Assembly (NCBI GenBank): GCA_945949525.1 | Contig: CAMFES010000003.1 | Location: forward strand, 1 to 64,000 | Direction: 5' to 3' | DNA: 64,000 bases | Source of the DNA: an uncultured Veillonellaceae bacterium | GTDB lineage: Bacteria > Bacillota > Negativicutes > Selenomonadales > Selenomonadaceae | Shown here: positions 48,976 to 57,856 of the stretch, piece after piece | Layout of the letters: each line of letters starts with the position of its first letter | How positions within the stretch are numbered: the stretch's first letter is position 1 | The notes under the pieces: model-generated | What the model saw: the letters and a program-made list of their open reading frames with translations, nothing else | Database searches by the model: none | What the model was told of the DNA's origin: nothing | Program-made: the position numbers and the translations under genes

Positions 48976-50070
48976 TCAATCCATCAATTCATAGCACTTT
49001 TCCAGCACCATCTCCGGCATCACCTGCCACAGGCAATCCGGCTTTGGCCAGCTTGGACAGTCCTCCGGCCCGATTTTGCACGGACAACACTCCGGCTCAT
49101 AGGACAGCACCCTGGCATTATCATTATATGGATGCCACCGGCTTGGGCTGGTGCAGCCATACATTGTCACCATCTTTACGCCAGTGGTAGCAGCTATATG
49201 GGTAGCACCAGTATCAACTGTCACAAATAAATCACTGCGATAAAAAATAGCTGCCAAATCCAGAAGGCTGGTCTTGCCACAGAAATTCAAAATCTTCTCC
49301 TGCTGATTGCCATGTTCAACCTCCATAGCCTTTTCACAAGCTGCAATCACTTCGTCGGCGTATTCCTTATCATTGGGAGCACCCACTACAAAAAAAGCCC
49401 CATGATACTTCTTATGCAATTCCCTCACCACAACAGCGAAGTATTCCTTCGGCCATGTCTTCAAGGCAAATGTCCCCTTAACGCACAAGGCAATCCGTTT
49501 CCTGCCAGCCGACAGGCCAGATAAAAGCTCATCAGCTTTCCGTTCAGCAACCTTCGGAAGCCGTGCCATCACGGGTACCTCATGCCCATCAATACCTGTA
49601 AACTTCCTCACAATCTCCTGATAAGTCTCCGCCTGCAAAGTATTCGCCAAATCATGTGCAATATGCACCGTATGGGTATACAGCCACGTTACTTTGCTGT
49701 ACTTGTCATCAAAAACCCTGTCAGGACCAATCCGTACAGGTATACCTGCCAACCAGCACAAAATAGCTGGCCGGGACTTTCTGTCAAAGGAAATAGCCAA
49801 ATCAAATTTCCTGCGCCTGATTTCCTTTACCATTGACCACATCCTGCCCAAAGAATTTTCCTTGGCCTTGTAATCAAAAATCAAAACATCATCTACAACA
49901 GGATTGTTTTCTACCGCCTCCCTGACTACAGGCCGCACCAGCATTGTAATCTTTGCCTGCGGATAGGCTTTTTTCAACAAGGCAATAGCACTGGTAGTCA
50001 ATACCACATCCCCTAGATTGACTAGGGAATTTACCAAAATATTCTTATACTGCGTCTTTATTTTACTCAT
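48976..50070 (-). CDS. Glycosyltransferase family 9 (heptosyltransferase-like)
   Basis: NILVNSLVNLGDVVLTTSAIALLKKAYP, FVTVDTGATHIAATTGVKMVTMYG. Confidence 0.9.
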   Translation of the reverse strand: MSKIKTQYKNILVNSLVNLGDVVLTTSAIALLKKAYPQAKITMLVRPVVREAVENNPVVDDVLIFDYKAKENSLGRMWSMVKEIRRRKFDLAISFDRKSRPAILCWLAGIPVRIGPDRVFDDKYSKVTWLYTHTVHIAHDLANTLQAETYQEIVRKFTGIDGHEVPVMARLPKVAERKADELLSGLSAGRKRIALCVKGTFALKTWPKEYFAVVVRELHKKYHGAFFVVGAPNDKEYADEVIAACEKAMEVEHGNQQEKILNFCGKTSLLDLAAIFYRSDLFVTVDTGATHIAATTGVKMVTMYGCTSPSRWHPYNDNARVLSYEPECCPCKIGPEDCPSWPKPDCLWQVMPEMVLEKCYELMD

Positions 50071-50097
50071 CGCACTTTACCATCCAATAACCATAAT
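50018..50097. repeat. 80-bp dispersed direct repeat, copy B
   Basis: Pairs with 39276-39355; spans the start codon of the heptosyltransferase gene. Confidence 0.9.
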
Positions 50098-50213
50098 TCG
50101 TTATCTTTTAAAGCGCCATACAAAGCGCCATCCAAAGCGTCATTTAAATTGCCACTTAAATTACCGCTTAAAATACCATTTAAATACCACTCTATAAAAA
50201 CTATCAAAAACAT
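50067..50213 (-). pseudogene. 48-aa ORF: C-terminal remnant of an AlbA_2-type regulator
   Basis: MFLIVFIEWYLNGILSGNLSGNLNDALDGALYGALKDNELWLLDGKVR*, with TGA overlapping the heptosyltransferase ATG. Repeats resemble SGALNGA in the remnant at 39.5 kb. Confidence 0.5.
50110..50192. repeat. 12-bp degenerate tandem repeat (about 7 units)
   Basis: aaagcgccatac aaagcgccatcc aaagcgtcattt aaattgccactt aaattaccgctt aaaataccattt aaataccactc. Confidence 0.85.
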
Positions 50214-50219
50214 CTGCAG

Positions 50220-51125
50220 CTATTTCAAAATCTTCTTCACAGCAGCCTCTATCTCTGCATCAACCTCATCCAAAAAGGCAAACCGACGCCTGTAAACAGC
50301 ACGCTTCCTGGTGGGCACTTCCTCCATAGTCTTACGTTTTTCCTTTAGAGGTAGCTCATAAAAACGCTTATCCTCAGTTTCCCTGCCACCAGCTTCCATC
50401 CAAAAATCACCAAAGTTTGTCTTGAGCTTCCTATCTGACCTCACGTGGTTGTTAGCATAATAGCCGTAATTGGAAACAGCATATATCCTGTTAATTTCCA
50501 TAGTGCGTATCATTGCCTGCAACATATACAGAATAAGATTTTTCGTCCGGTAGCCATGGCACCATTTTGTCATTTTTTTTACGACATCCTTTGCCTTGTC
50601 CATATTCGGTCCCTGCATGGCACCAATCCAGACGGCATCCTCCCCAGACTTATCCTTTGCCAGCCAAAATATAATCTGATACAAAGGCTCCCCATCCAGC
50701 TCCATAATAATTGAAAGCAGGCCTTCCTTACGCTGTCCTACACCAAATTTTGAAAAAACGCTCAGATGCCTGTCCTCAAAATCGTGCTGATAAATCTCAT
50801 AGCCCTTGTAATCCACATCCCCTAAATTGACAAAAGCCTCTGGCTGCAACCGCTGTTGCAAAAGCTCATAATGCTCCCTGGCCAACTTGACCCTTTCCTC
50901 AAAAGTGGATTTATTGTAAAAAAATGCTCTTGTAACCTGCTCAATAGGGAATGCCTGTCGCCGGAAAATCTCATTGCGCAATTCATCCCGCTGAAAAAAC
51001 TCCACCAGTTCCCTAAGTTCCTTCCTATGCACAAGGCTGCGTAGCAAAAACACAAAATACCGCCGTTTTTCCCGCGGATTTTTCAGGTCATATATCCTCT
51101 TGCCAATATCCTTGATTGATGCCAT
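50220..51125 (-). CDS. VirK/YbjX (DUF535) family protein
   Basis: AFFYNKSTFEERVKLAREHYELL, GLLSIIMELDGEPLYQIIFWL, IGAMQGPNMDKAKDVVKKMTK, YAVSNYGYYANNHVRSDRKLKTNFGDFW. Confidence 0.85.
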   Translation of the reverse strand: MASIKDIGKRIYDLKNPREKRRYFVFLLRSLVHRKELRELVEFFQRDELRNEIFRRQAFPIEQVTRAFFYNKSTFEERVKLAREHYELLQQRLQPEAFVNLGDVDYKGYEIYQHDFEDRHLSVFSKFGVGQRKEGLLSIIMELDGEPLYQIIFWLAKDKSGEDAVWIGAMQGPNMDKAKDVVKKMTKWCHGYRTKNLILYMLQAMIRTMEINRIYAVSNYGYYANNHVRSDRKLKTNFGDFWMEAGGRETEDKRFYELPLKEKRKTMEEVPTRKRAVYRRRFAFLDEVDAEIEAAVKKILK

Positions 51126-51907
51126 CAGTCCTCATCCCCTACATGCTCATTGGTTCTTTCCAGATAATACAGCTTCACATACTTTGCCATCGTATAAAAA
51201 TAGTGAAATACCGCCAGCACAAAGCCTATTTTGCCGTCACGCCATCCCCCCTTCAGTATATACATCCTGAAGGATGCCCATGCCGGATGCGCAATAATAT
51301 CCAAAAAAGAAGCCCTCTTTCCCTTTTCCCTATTCTTCTTTGCCACCAGCGTGGTATAAAAATTCAACTTGTTGAAATAATGCTCCCAATCACGATATGG
51401 GTAATGAATAACATAAGCATCATCCGGCAAAGTCTTTAGCTCATAGCCATCATAATGAAACTGCGGATGCACAAAGCCTGTCACATAAACACCTTTTCTC
51501 GGTAGCAGGCGTATGCCGTGGTCAGGAAACCAGCCTCCATGCTTCAGGGGTTGCTCCCAGAAATAATTCAGCCGGGCTGTCTGATAGGAATACCGCCTGT
51601 CATCCTCTGACACCACCCTGCTGATTTCCTCTGCCAGCCTGTGGGAAATGCGCTCATCAGCATCTAGGCAGTAAATCCAGTCACATTTGGCATTCTGCAT
51701 GGCAAAGGTCTGCTGCTCCCCCCAGTTGCCATTGAGGGCACGCTGCAGTACTTTCGCCCCCAGGGCTTCTGCAATCTCCTTGGTACGGTCACTGCTCATA
51801 TCGTCAATCACCAGCACCTCATCAGCAAACAAGGCACTCCTGATGCATGCTTCAATATTTTTTTCTTCATTTTTTGCCAATATCAAAACTGAAAGATTTA
51901 CGCCCAT
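51125..51907 (-). CDS. Glycosyltransferase family 2 (WaaE/KdtX-like)
   Basis: LSVLILAKNEEKNIEACIRSALFADEVLVIDDMSSDRT, WIYCLDADERI. Confidence 0.9.
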   Translation of the reverse strand: MGVNLSVLILAKNEEKNIEACIRSALFADEVLVIDDMSSDRTKEIAEALGAKVLQRALNGNWGEQQTFAMQNAKCDWIYCLDADERISHRLAEEISRVVSEDDRRYSYQTARLNYFWEQPLKHGGWFPDHGIRLLPRKGVYVTGFVHPQFHYDGYELKTLPDDAYVIHYPYRDWEHYFNKLNFYTTLVAKKNREKGKRASFLDIIAHPAWASFRMYILKGGWRDGKIGFVLAVFHYFYTMAKYVKLYYLERTNEHVGDED

Positions 51908-51926
51908 ATCCTGCTGTCCGCCCTTC

Positions 51927-53129
51927 TCAATTCCTGCTTGTATTTAAAGTATCTGATGCCTGCTCAGCACTGGTGGTATGATACTCGCCTGTCAATATAG
52001 CCTCAATCCTATGGGCAAAGGACTCTGGAGAAAACTTTCTCCCAGCCTCTGCCAGCCCTTTGGCATAGCCTGCCACACTGTCGTCATAGCCATTAATGAA
52101 ATTTTCCAGCACCTGCTGCAAGTCGTTCATATCTCCGCTCTTGAAGGTCATGCCTATATTAAACTTGGCAAAAACCTCAGGATTGATATCGTTGCTGGCT
52201 ATCACCGGCTTCTGGAAACCAATAGCCGTAAACAGCATGCCACCCCAGTGATAGAGATATCTCGGTGCCGAATAAGGCATCAAAAGCACATCAATCCTTG
52301 CAATAGCCTTCTGCCATTCTGCGCCAATCAGCCCCCTATGCAAAAATTCTATACCCGCACAATCCTTGTATTCCTGGATAATTTTCTCAAAATCCTCTGC
52401 ATCCTCAGGATGCATAGTGGAGCCCTGCACCAGCAGCTTAACCTTTCTGGTGTAATGTCCCTTCACATAAACCTCAAGGAAATCTCGCAACCGCTTTTCA
52501 CGACGATACTGACCAAAGAAGCCTACCGTCAGAATATCCTTTGCCTCCACAGATGGCTGAAAATCAATATCCCTTGCCGTATAAGTCGGTGGATAAATCG
52601 GGTAAATATTAGGCAGCCTATGTCCAAAAATATGATTGACAAAGGTCAGCACCACAGGCTTGATATTCTTGTAAGGCAGCAGCTTCTTTGCCTCACGCAA
52701 AAATTTCGGTGCTTCCTTGGGATTAATCCCGTGTAGCACAAAAATAATCGGCACATTTGAACGTCGCAGTATGTTCTTATTAATGGCTCGCAAATAGCGA
52801 TAGGTGGAGGTCGGCACTATCAGAGCATCTATATCCTTGCGATATGCCGCCTCATAGAGCTGGGCATACCACTTCTGGCGATTGTATTCCCGCTTCACTG
52901 AATAGAGCAGCTTCTTGATGCCGCTGACCTTGGAGTAGGAAACCGCCTTACCCCTCAGACGCACCACAGGCACATGATAGTCAAAGCTGAACTCAAAATC
53001 CTCCGGCACATAAAAGCTTACCTCATGTCCCCGCTTTTGCAGCTCCTCCACCAAAATACGATCAAAATCCACCTCATGACCGCCCGAAGTCATAATATTT
53101 TCAAAAATGCCAATCCGCACCTGCAACAC
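51927..53129 (-). CDS. Glycosyltransferase (GT-B, family 1/4-like)
   Basis: VGFFGQYRREKRLRDFLEVYV, LLMPYSAPRYLYHWGGMLFTAIGFQKPVIASNDINPEVF. Confidence 0.8.
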   Translation of the reverse strand: MLQVRIGIFENIMTSGGHEVDFDRILVEELQKRGHEVSFYVPEDFEFSFDYHVPVVRLRGKAVSYSKVSGIKKLLYSVKREYNRQKWYAQLYEAAYRKDIDALIVPTSTYRYLRAINKNILRRSNVPIIFVLHGINPKEAPKFLREAKKLLPYKNIKPVVLTFVNHIFGHRLPNIYPIYPPTYTARDIDFQPSVEAKDILTVGFFGQYRREKRLRDFLEVYVKGHYTRKVKLLVQGSTMHPEDAEDFEKIIQEYKDCAGIEFLHRGLIGAEWQKAIARIDVLLMPYSAPRYLYHWGGMLFTAIGFQKPVIASNDINPEVFAKFNIGMTFKSGDMNDLQQVLENFINGYDDSVAGYAKGLAEAGRKFSPESFAHRIEAILTGEYHTTSAEQASDTLNTSRN

Positions 53130-53201
53130 ACCTCTTTATAAAGTAACCATTATCTCTTACGCAATCATTTCCAACTATCACATATCAGCACAGACCATTT
53201 C

Positions 53202-53879
53202 CTATTTATTCTGGCAAACACCATCTAGCTTACTGATAAAATAATTAAAACTAGGTGACATATTATGCCTGATATCCATTACTGAACCAATTTTCTCTGC
53301 ACAATCACACTTAAATTTACCAATCCCATAATACGTCCCGGCATCACGCTTCAATCGTCTAACTCCGCCAGGATGTACAACATCAGCCAACCATTCCCAT
53401 GTTCCTATTATACTGTCATTCTCATATTTATGCAGCAATGAAAGCTTGGCTGATGGAAAAGCAGTAAGCACAGCATTTTCATCGCCTAACAACCATGCTT
53501 CCATTTCCTCTATAGCTATACAAAAAAACACCTTTATTGATAAATTCAAATTAGCGTACATCTCAAGCAAACTTGCTTTCAACAAAGCACAATCACTATC
53601 ATCTTTGTCTAAAATAACAAAAATCGCCTTTTGGCAAACCATCTGCTTCAGTGAAGTATCATAGCCCCGCAGGTACTGTGGTAAATCTGTCAGCAATCTT
53701 CCTGATTTGATATCAGAAAAATTCCCTTTTTTGCAGGGAATTTTTCCCAAGCCTTTAAAGCTTTTGATGCCATAGGAAAAATTATTATCCCCGCCTGCAT
53801 ATTTTTGAAGAATTTTTTCTACCAGTATTTCTCCAGATTTGTCCTCTATCAAAACTACTATATGTGTATATTCAATCAT
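53202..53879 (-). CDS. DUF4276-like (TOPRIM-like) protein
   Basis: VVLIEDKSGEILVEKILQKY, AIFVILDKDDSDC (DxD-like), AIEEMEAWLLGD. Confidence 0.7.
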   Translation of the reverse strand: MIEYTHIVVLIEDKSGEILVEKILQKYAGGDNNFSYGIKSFKGLGKIPCKKGNFSDIKSGRLLTDLPQYLRGYDTSLKQMVCQKAIFVILDKDDSDCALLKASLLEMYANLNLSIKVFFCIAIEEMEAWLLGDENAVLTAFPSAKLSLLHKYENDSIIGTWEWLADVVHPGGVRRLKRDAGTYYGIGKFKCDCAEKIGSVMDIRHNMSPSFNYFISKLDGVCQNK

Positions 53880-53891
53880 CGCTGCCCCACA

Positions 53892-55139
53892 TCAACCAAA
53901 ATAACTGCTATACCACAAGTCACCCAAAGGCACTTCCGATTCGCACAACGCCTTTACGTGTTCATATTCCGAAGCCCGCTTGATTGTTGAAAAACCATCT
54001 TGTTGCTTTTCCAATACCCATACTTCATCCGGTGACAACGCATTCACAAAAAATGGGCTATGGGTTGTTATAAACAACTGCTTGGAATACATCCCCTTAA
54101 TACTAGATTTCATCTGAGATGCCAAATCTGCTAAATATTGATGATACAATCCATTTTCCGGTTCTTCAATAAATACCAACGGCCTTGCATCTTTTTCATG
54201 CAGAAGCAGATAATAAGCAAACAGCTTTAAAGTACCATCCGACATCTTCTGTGAATAGAACGGCTTACTAAACCCTTCTTCAAAAAATTCCAGTACCAGT
54301 TGCCCATTCTGTAGCTTTACAGGCTTGATTGAATTAATCCCTGGCAGCTTCGACTGGATATCACGCAATACCTTTATAAAATCCTTTGGGTCTTCACGAT
54401 ATAAATACTGCGCAACATTGTTGACATTGTTGCCCAAACGATTTAAATACTTTTGCGGACCGGCACTAGGGATTTCACGGGCAGCCATAGGGCTGAAATA
54501 GCACAGATACCAGTTCTTCAAAAAGTTCTTAAACTTCACTATACGCGGATGCTCACGCAACTCTCCCAAAGTAACAATCCCCAGCTGTCTTGGATCCGCC
54601 AGCTCAACATCAACCTTCTCGCCAACTTCCTGATTATCCTCAGATAATCCGCTATCAGTGCCTTTGAATGCAAAGCCTCTGCCATATTCCAAAAAGAGGA
54701 ACGACATAGGTCTGCCATACCGTTCCCTGGCTCTCCTTTGACGTAAACGCTCTTTTTCCACTACAGGCCGGCCTGTTTTATCCAGCCCGATAGATAACTC
54801 ATAAGTGATAGGAGCCTCATTACCTGCTTCCCTATAATACAGTTCAAACTCAATTGAGCCTTCTGCACCTTGGGAAATGAGAGTTTCATAACCTCCCCTT
54901 CCATTCAGGTCACAGGCAACTTCAACACCTTTTTCAAGACAATCCGCCAGAAAGCCAAAGGCATCAGCCAAAGTGCTTTTACCAGTTCCGCTTTGACCGA
55001 TAATTGCGTTGATGTTGGTAAGCTCTTTAGCCTTGGCATCACTGTCAGATAACACCTTGCCAAGCTTCACATCACGCAGTGAACCATAATTTTTTATCTT
55101 TATTCCAGCTATTCTTCCCATACAAATTACCTCAACCAA
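53892..55139 (-). CDS. AAA family (OLD/RecF-like) ATPase
   Basis: INAIIGQSGTGKSTLADAFGFL (Walker A), LVFIEEPENGLYHQYLADLA (Walker B), LFITTHSPFFVNAL. Confidence 0.88.
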   Translation of the reverse strand: MVEVICMGRIAGIKIKNYGSLRDVKLGKVLSDSDAKAKELTNINAIIGQSGTGKSTLADAFGFLADCLEKGVEVACDLNGRGGYETLISQGAEGSIEFELYYREAGNEAPITYELSIGLDKTGRPVVEKERLRQRRARERYGRPMSFLFLEYGRGFAFKGTDSGLSEDNQEVGEKVDVELADPRQLGIVTLGELREHPRIVKFKNFLKNWYLCYFSPMAAREIPSAGPQKYLNRLGNNVNNVAQYLYREDPKDFIKVLRDIQSKLPGINSIKPVKLQNGQLVLEFFEEGFSKPFYSQKMSDGTLKLFAYYLLLHEKDARPLVFIEEPENGLYHQYLADLASQMKSSIKGMYSKQLFITTHSPFFVNALSPDEVWVLEKQQDGFSTIKRASEYEHVKALCESEVPLGDLWYSSYFG

Positions 55140-55647
55140 TTGCCCGCTTTACGCACTCCAGCAGGCTGCCGCCTTCATACAGCACGCCCTTTGCCCCGGC
55201 GGCCTCGCCGCACTCCGCATCCCGTGGCTTGTCACCAATCATAAAGGACTGCCCCGCATCAATGCCCAGCTCACGGCAGGCCTCAAAAATCATGCCGGGC
55301 TTCGGCTTGCGGCAGTCACAGTCCACCGCATACTCCGGCACGGAAGCATTGATATGGTGCGGACAGTAATAGAAGCCGTCAATGGGTGCGGCACCCCGCC
55401 CCGCCAGCTCCTCATTCATCCACTTGTGGAGGCGCATCACATCAGCTTCCTCATAATAGCCCCGTGCTACGCCGCTCTGGTTGGTGACCACCACCACCAG
55501 ATAGCCCTGCCGATGGCAGTATTCAATAGCCTCTACCGCCTCCGGCATCCACTGGAAATCTTCTATCCTGTGCAGGTAATGTACATCTACATTCAGCGTG
55601 CCATCCCTGTCAAAAAAAACCGCTTTCTTCAAACTATGCCTCCGCAT
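55132..55647 (-). CDS. gmhB: D-glycero-beta-D-manno-heptose 1,7-bisphosphate 7-phosphatase
   Basis: AVFFDRDGTLNVDVHYLHRIEDFQW, VVTNQSGVARGYY, FMIGDKPRDAECG. Confidence 0.93.
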   Translation of the reverse strand: MRRHSLKKAVFFDRDGTLNVDVHYLHRIEDFQWMPEAVEAIEYCHRQGYLVVVVTNQSGVARGYYEEADVMRLHKWMNEELAGRGAAPIDGFYYCPHHINASVPEYAVDCDCRKPKPGMIFEACRELGIDAGQSFMIGDKPRDAECGEAAGAKGVLYEGGSLLECVKRAIG

Positions 55648-55742
55648 CTTCCCTGACCTGCCGGTGTCACGGCAACAGCGCCCATCATTGCGCTGTGCCC
55701 ATCACTGCATGCTGCACTAATGATGCATCAATAATGCATCAA

Positions 55743-56726
55743 TTATTTTCCGTACTTGAAATATCCGCCATTGTCAAGAAAATCACAATACTCCTTGACT
55801 GCTTCCCTCATATCATAGAAGCCCTGGTCATAACCGGCTGCCAGCAGCTGAGTCTTGTCCGCCTCGGTAAAGCACTGATATTTTCCCTTCAGCACCTCCG
55901 GGAACTCCCGGTACTCAATACGCCCCGTCCCCAGCGCGTCAATCACCGCCTGAGCCACCTCATTGTAGGAATGGGCATGGCCAGTACCACAGTTGTAAAT
56001 GCCGCTCGGCCCCTCATTCTGCCAGAACCAGAGGTTGACCTTCACTACATCCTTTACATAGATAAAGTCACGACGATGCTCACCATCTCCGTATTCGCCA
56101 TAGCCACCAAAAAGGCGGCACACGCCGTTATCCTTCACCTGATGATACAGCTGATAGAAAATAGAGGCCATGTTGCCCTTGTGATGCTCCTGAGGGCCAT
56201 ATACATTAAAATACTTCAGCCCAACGATCTGGCTCTGAGCATAAGGAAGCTGCTGGCGCACATAGCGGTCAAAGAGCAGCTTGGAGTAGGCGTAAGGATT
56301 CAAGGCATCCTCGCACTCGTCCCCCTCCCGGAAGCCGTTCTCGCCGCCGCCATAGGTGGAGGCGGAGGAAGCGTACAGGAACGGAATGCGGTGATTCATG
56401 CAGAAGTGCAGCACTGCCTTGGAATAATCATAATTGGCTTCCATCATGTAGTTCACATCATACTCCATGGTATCGGAGCAGGCACCCTCATGGAAGACCA
56501 CATCCACATCCGTGCCGTCAAAATCGTCATTCAGGACAGCCTCCAAAAAGGCATCCTTGTGCATATAGTCCATGAACTGCAATCCCCTGAGATTTCTGTA
56601 GCTCTGATTTTCCTTCTTGCGGTTATTCAAATCGTCCACGATGAGAATATCGGTGCGCCCCTGACGATTCAGCTCCTTGACAATATTGCTGCCGATAAAA
56701 CCGGCTCCACCTGTAACAATAATCAT
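55743..56726 (-). CDS. hldD: ADP-L-glycero-D-manno-heptose 6-epimerase
   Basis: MIIVTGGAGFIGSNIVKELN, YASSASTYGGGENGF, GLKYFNVYGPQEHHKGNMAS. Confidence 0.96.
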   Translation of the reverse strand: MIIVTGGAGFIGSNIVKELNRQGRTDILIVDDLNNRKKENQSYRNLRGLQFMDYMHKDAFLEAVLNDDFDGTDVDVVFHEGACSDTMEYDVNYMMEANYDYSKAVLHFCMNHRIPFLYASSASTYGGGENGFREGDECEDALNPYAYSKLLFDRYVRQQLPYAQSQIVGLKYFNVYGPQEHHKGNMASIFYQLYHQVKDNGVCRLFGGYGEYGDGEHRRDFIYVKDVVKVNLWFWQNEGPSGIYNCGTGHAHSYNEVAQAVIDALGTGRIEYREFPEVLKGKYQCFTEADKTQLLAAGYDQGFYDMREAVKEYCDFLDNGGYFKYGK

Positions 56727-56755
56727 AAATCTCGCTCCTCACAATTTTTCACAAG

Positions 56756-56811
56756 TTATATTACTACAGTTGCATTACTACAGTTATATTAATGCAGTTA
56801 TATCACTCCAC
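56756..56811. repeat. 14-bp tandem repeat (about 4 units) between hldD and the rfaE1-type kinase
   Basis: ttatattactacag ttgcattactacag ttatattaatgcag ttatatcactccac. Confidence 0.85.
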
Positions 56812-57798
56812 ATCCGTCAGCACCTTCTGCAATTCCTGGTTGCTGACAGCATAGGTGCCCAGCTTGGCCACCACCACGCTGGCGGCCAGGTTTGCCAGAT
56901 AGGCCGCCTCCACCGGCTTCAGCCCGCCGGAGATACCCAGGGCAAACACGGAAATCACCGTATCACCGGCCCCCGACACATCAAACACCTCCTGCGCCTT
57001 GGTAGGGATATGCACAATCCCCTCCTCCGGCTGCACCAGCGACATACCGTACTCGGAACGGGTGGCCAGCACGTTGCTGACATTATACCTGTCCATGACC
57101 TGCCGGGCCGCCTGCTCTATGTACTCGTCACGATTGCGAATAGGCTTTGGCAGGACAGCATTCAGCTCCTTGAAGTTCGGGGTAATATAATCCGCTCCGG
57201 AATACTTCCCCCACTCCGTTCCCTTCGGGTCCACAAACACCGGCACGGCCATATTGTGGCATTCATCAATGATGCGCATGCACACATCCTCCGTGCATGC
57301 CCCCTTGCCATAATCCGAAATAATCACTGCATCCAGTCCGTTCTGCAGGGACTGCTCCACATAGTCCACCAGCCGCTCCGCATAATGCTCCCCTACCGGC
57401 TCCGTATCCTCAAAATCCAGGCGAAGCATCTGCTGATGGCCGCCAATTACCCGCAGCTTGGTGGTAGTAGGGGCCTCCCGGCGGATAATGCCCTTGTAAT
57501 CTATGCCCCGCGCGGTAAACTTGTCCAAAAGGGTCTGGCAATGGTAATCATTGCCTGCAAAGCCGGCAATAGACGTCCGACAGCCAAGAAGTGCCAGATT
57601 GTGCGCCACATTGGCAGAGCCGCCCAGCGTGTCCTTGGTGCTGGTCACATGGTTAATCGGCACCGGCGCCTCCGGCGAAATACGTGTTACCTCGCCATAG
57701 TAATACCTGTCCAGCATCACATCGCCTACCACCAGAATCCTTACCCTCGAAATATCATTCAGCACAAAATCCAGCAATTTCTTTCTATCAACAGTCAT
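56803..57798 (-). CDS. rfaE1: D-glycero-beta-D-manno-heptose-7-phosphate kinase-like (RfaE1/PfkB), paralogue 1
   Basis: LVVGDVMLDRYYYGEVTRISPEAPVPI, GGSANVAHNLALLG, DVSGAGDTVISVFAL. Confidence 0.9.
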   Translation of the reverse strand: MTVDRKKLLDFVLNDISRVRILVVGDVMLDRYYYGEVTRISPEAPVPINHVTSTKDTLGGSANVAHNLALLGCRTSIAGFAGNDYHCQTLLDKFTARGIDYKGIIRREAPTTTKLRVIGGHQQMLRLDFEDTEPVGEHYAERLVDYVEQSLQNGLDAVIISDYGKGACTEDVCMRIIDECHNMAVPVFVDPKGTEWGKYSGADYITPNFKELNAVLPKPIRNRDEYIEQAARQVMDRYNVSNVLATRSEYGMSLVQPEEGIVHIPTKAQEVFDVSGAGDTVISVFALGISGGLKPVEAAYLANLAASVVVAKLGTYAVSNQELQKVLTDVE

Positions 57799-57856
57799 CG
57801 CTTATTCTTCCCCCTTTGCTGCAGCCAACAGTCAAGCTACTAAACTATATCAACAA

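Noticed and set aside
53716-53746. aaaaattcccttttttgcagggaattttt hairpin as terminator
   Set aside because: Lies inside the DUF4276-like coding sequence; likely incidental.
55675-55745. Short repeats (atgatgcatcaataatgcatcaatt) between gmhB and hldD
   Set aside because: Too short and degenerate to support a functional claim; noted only as a low-complexity spacer.
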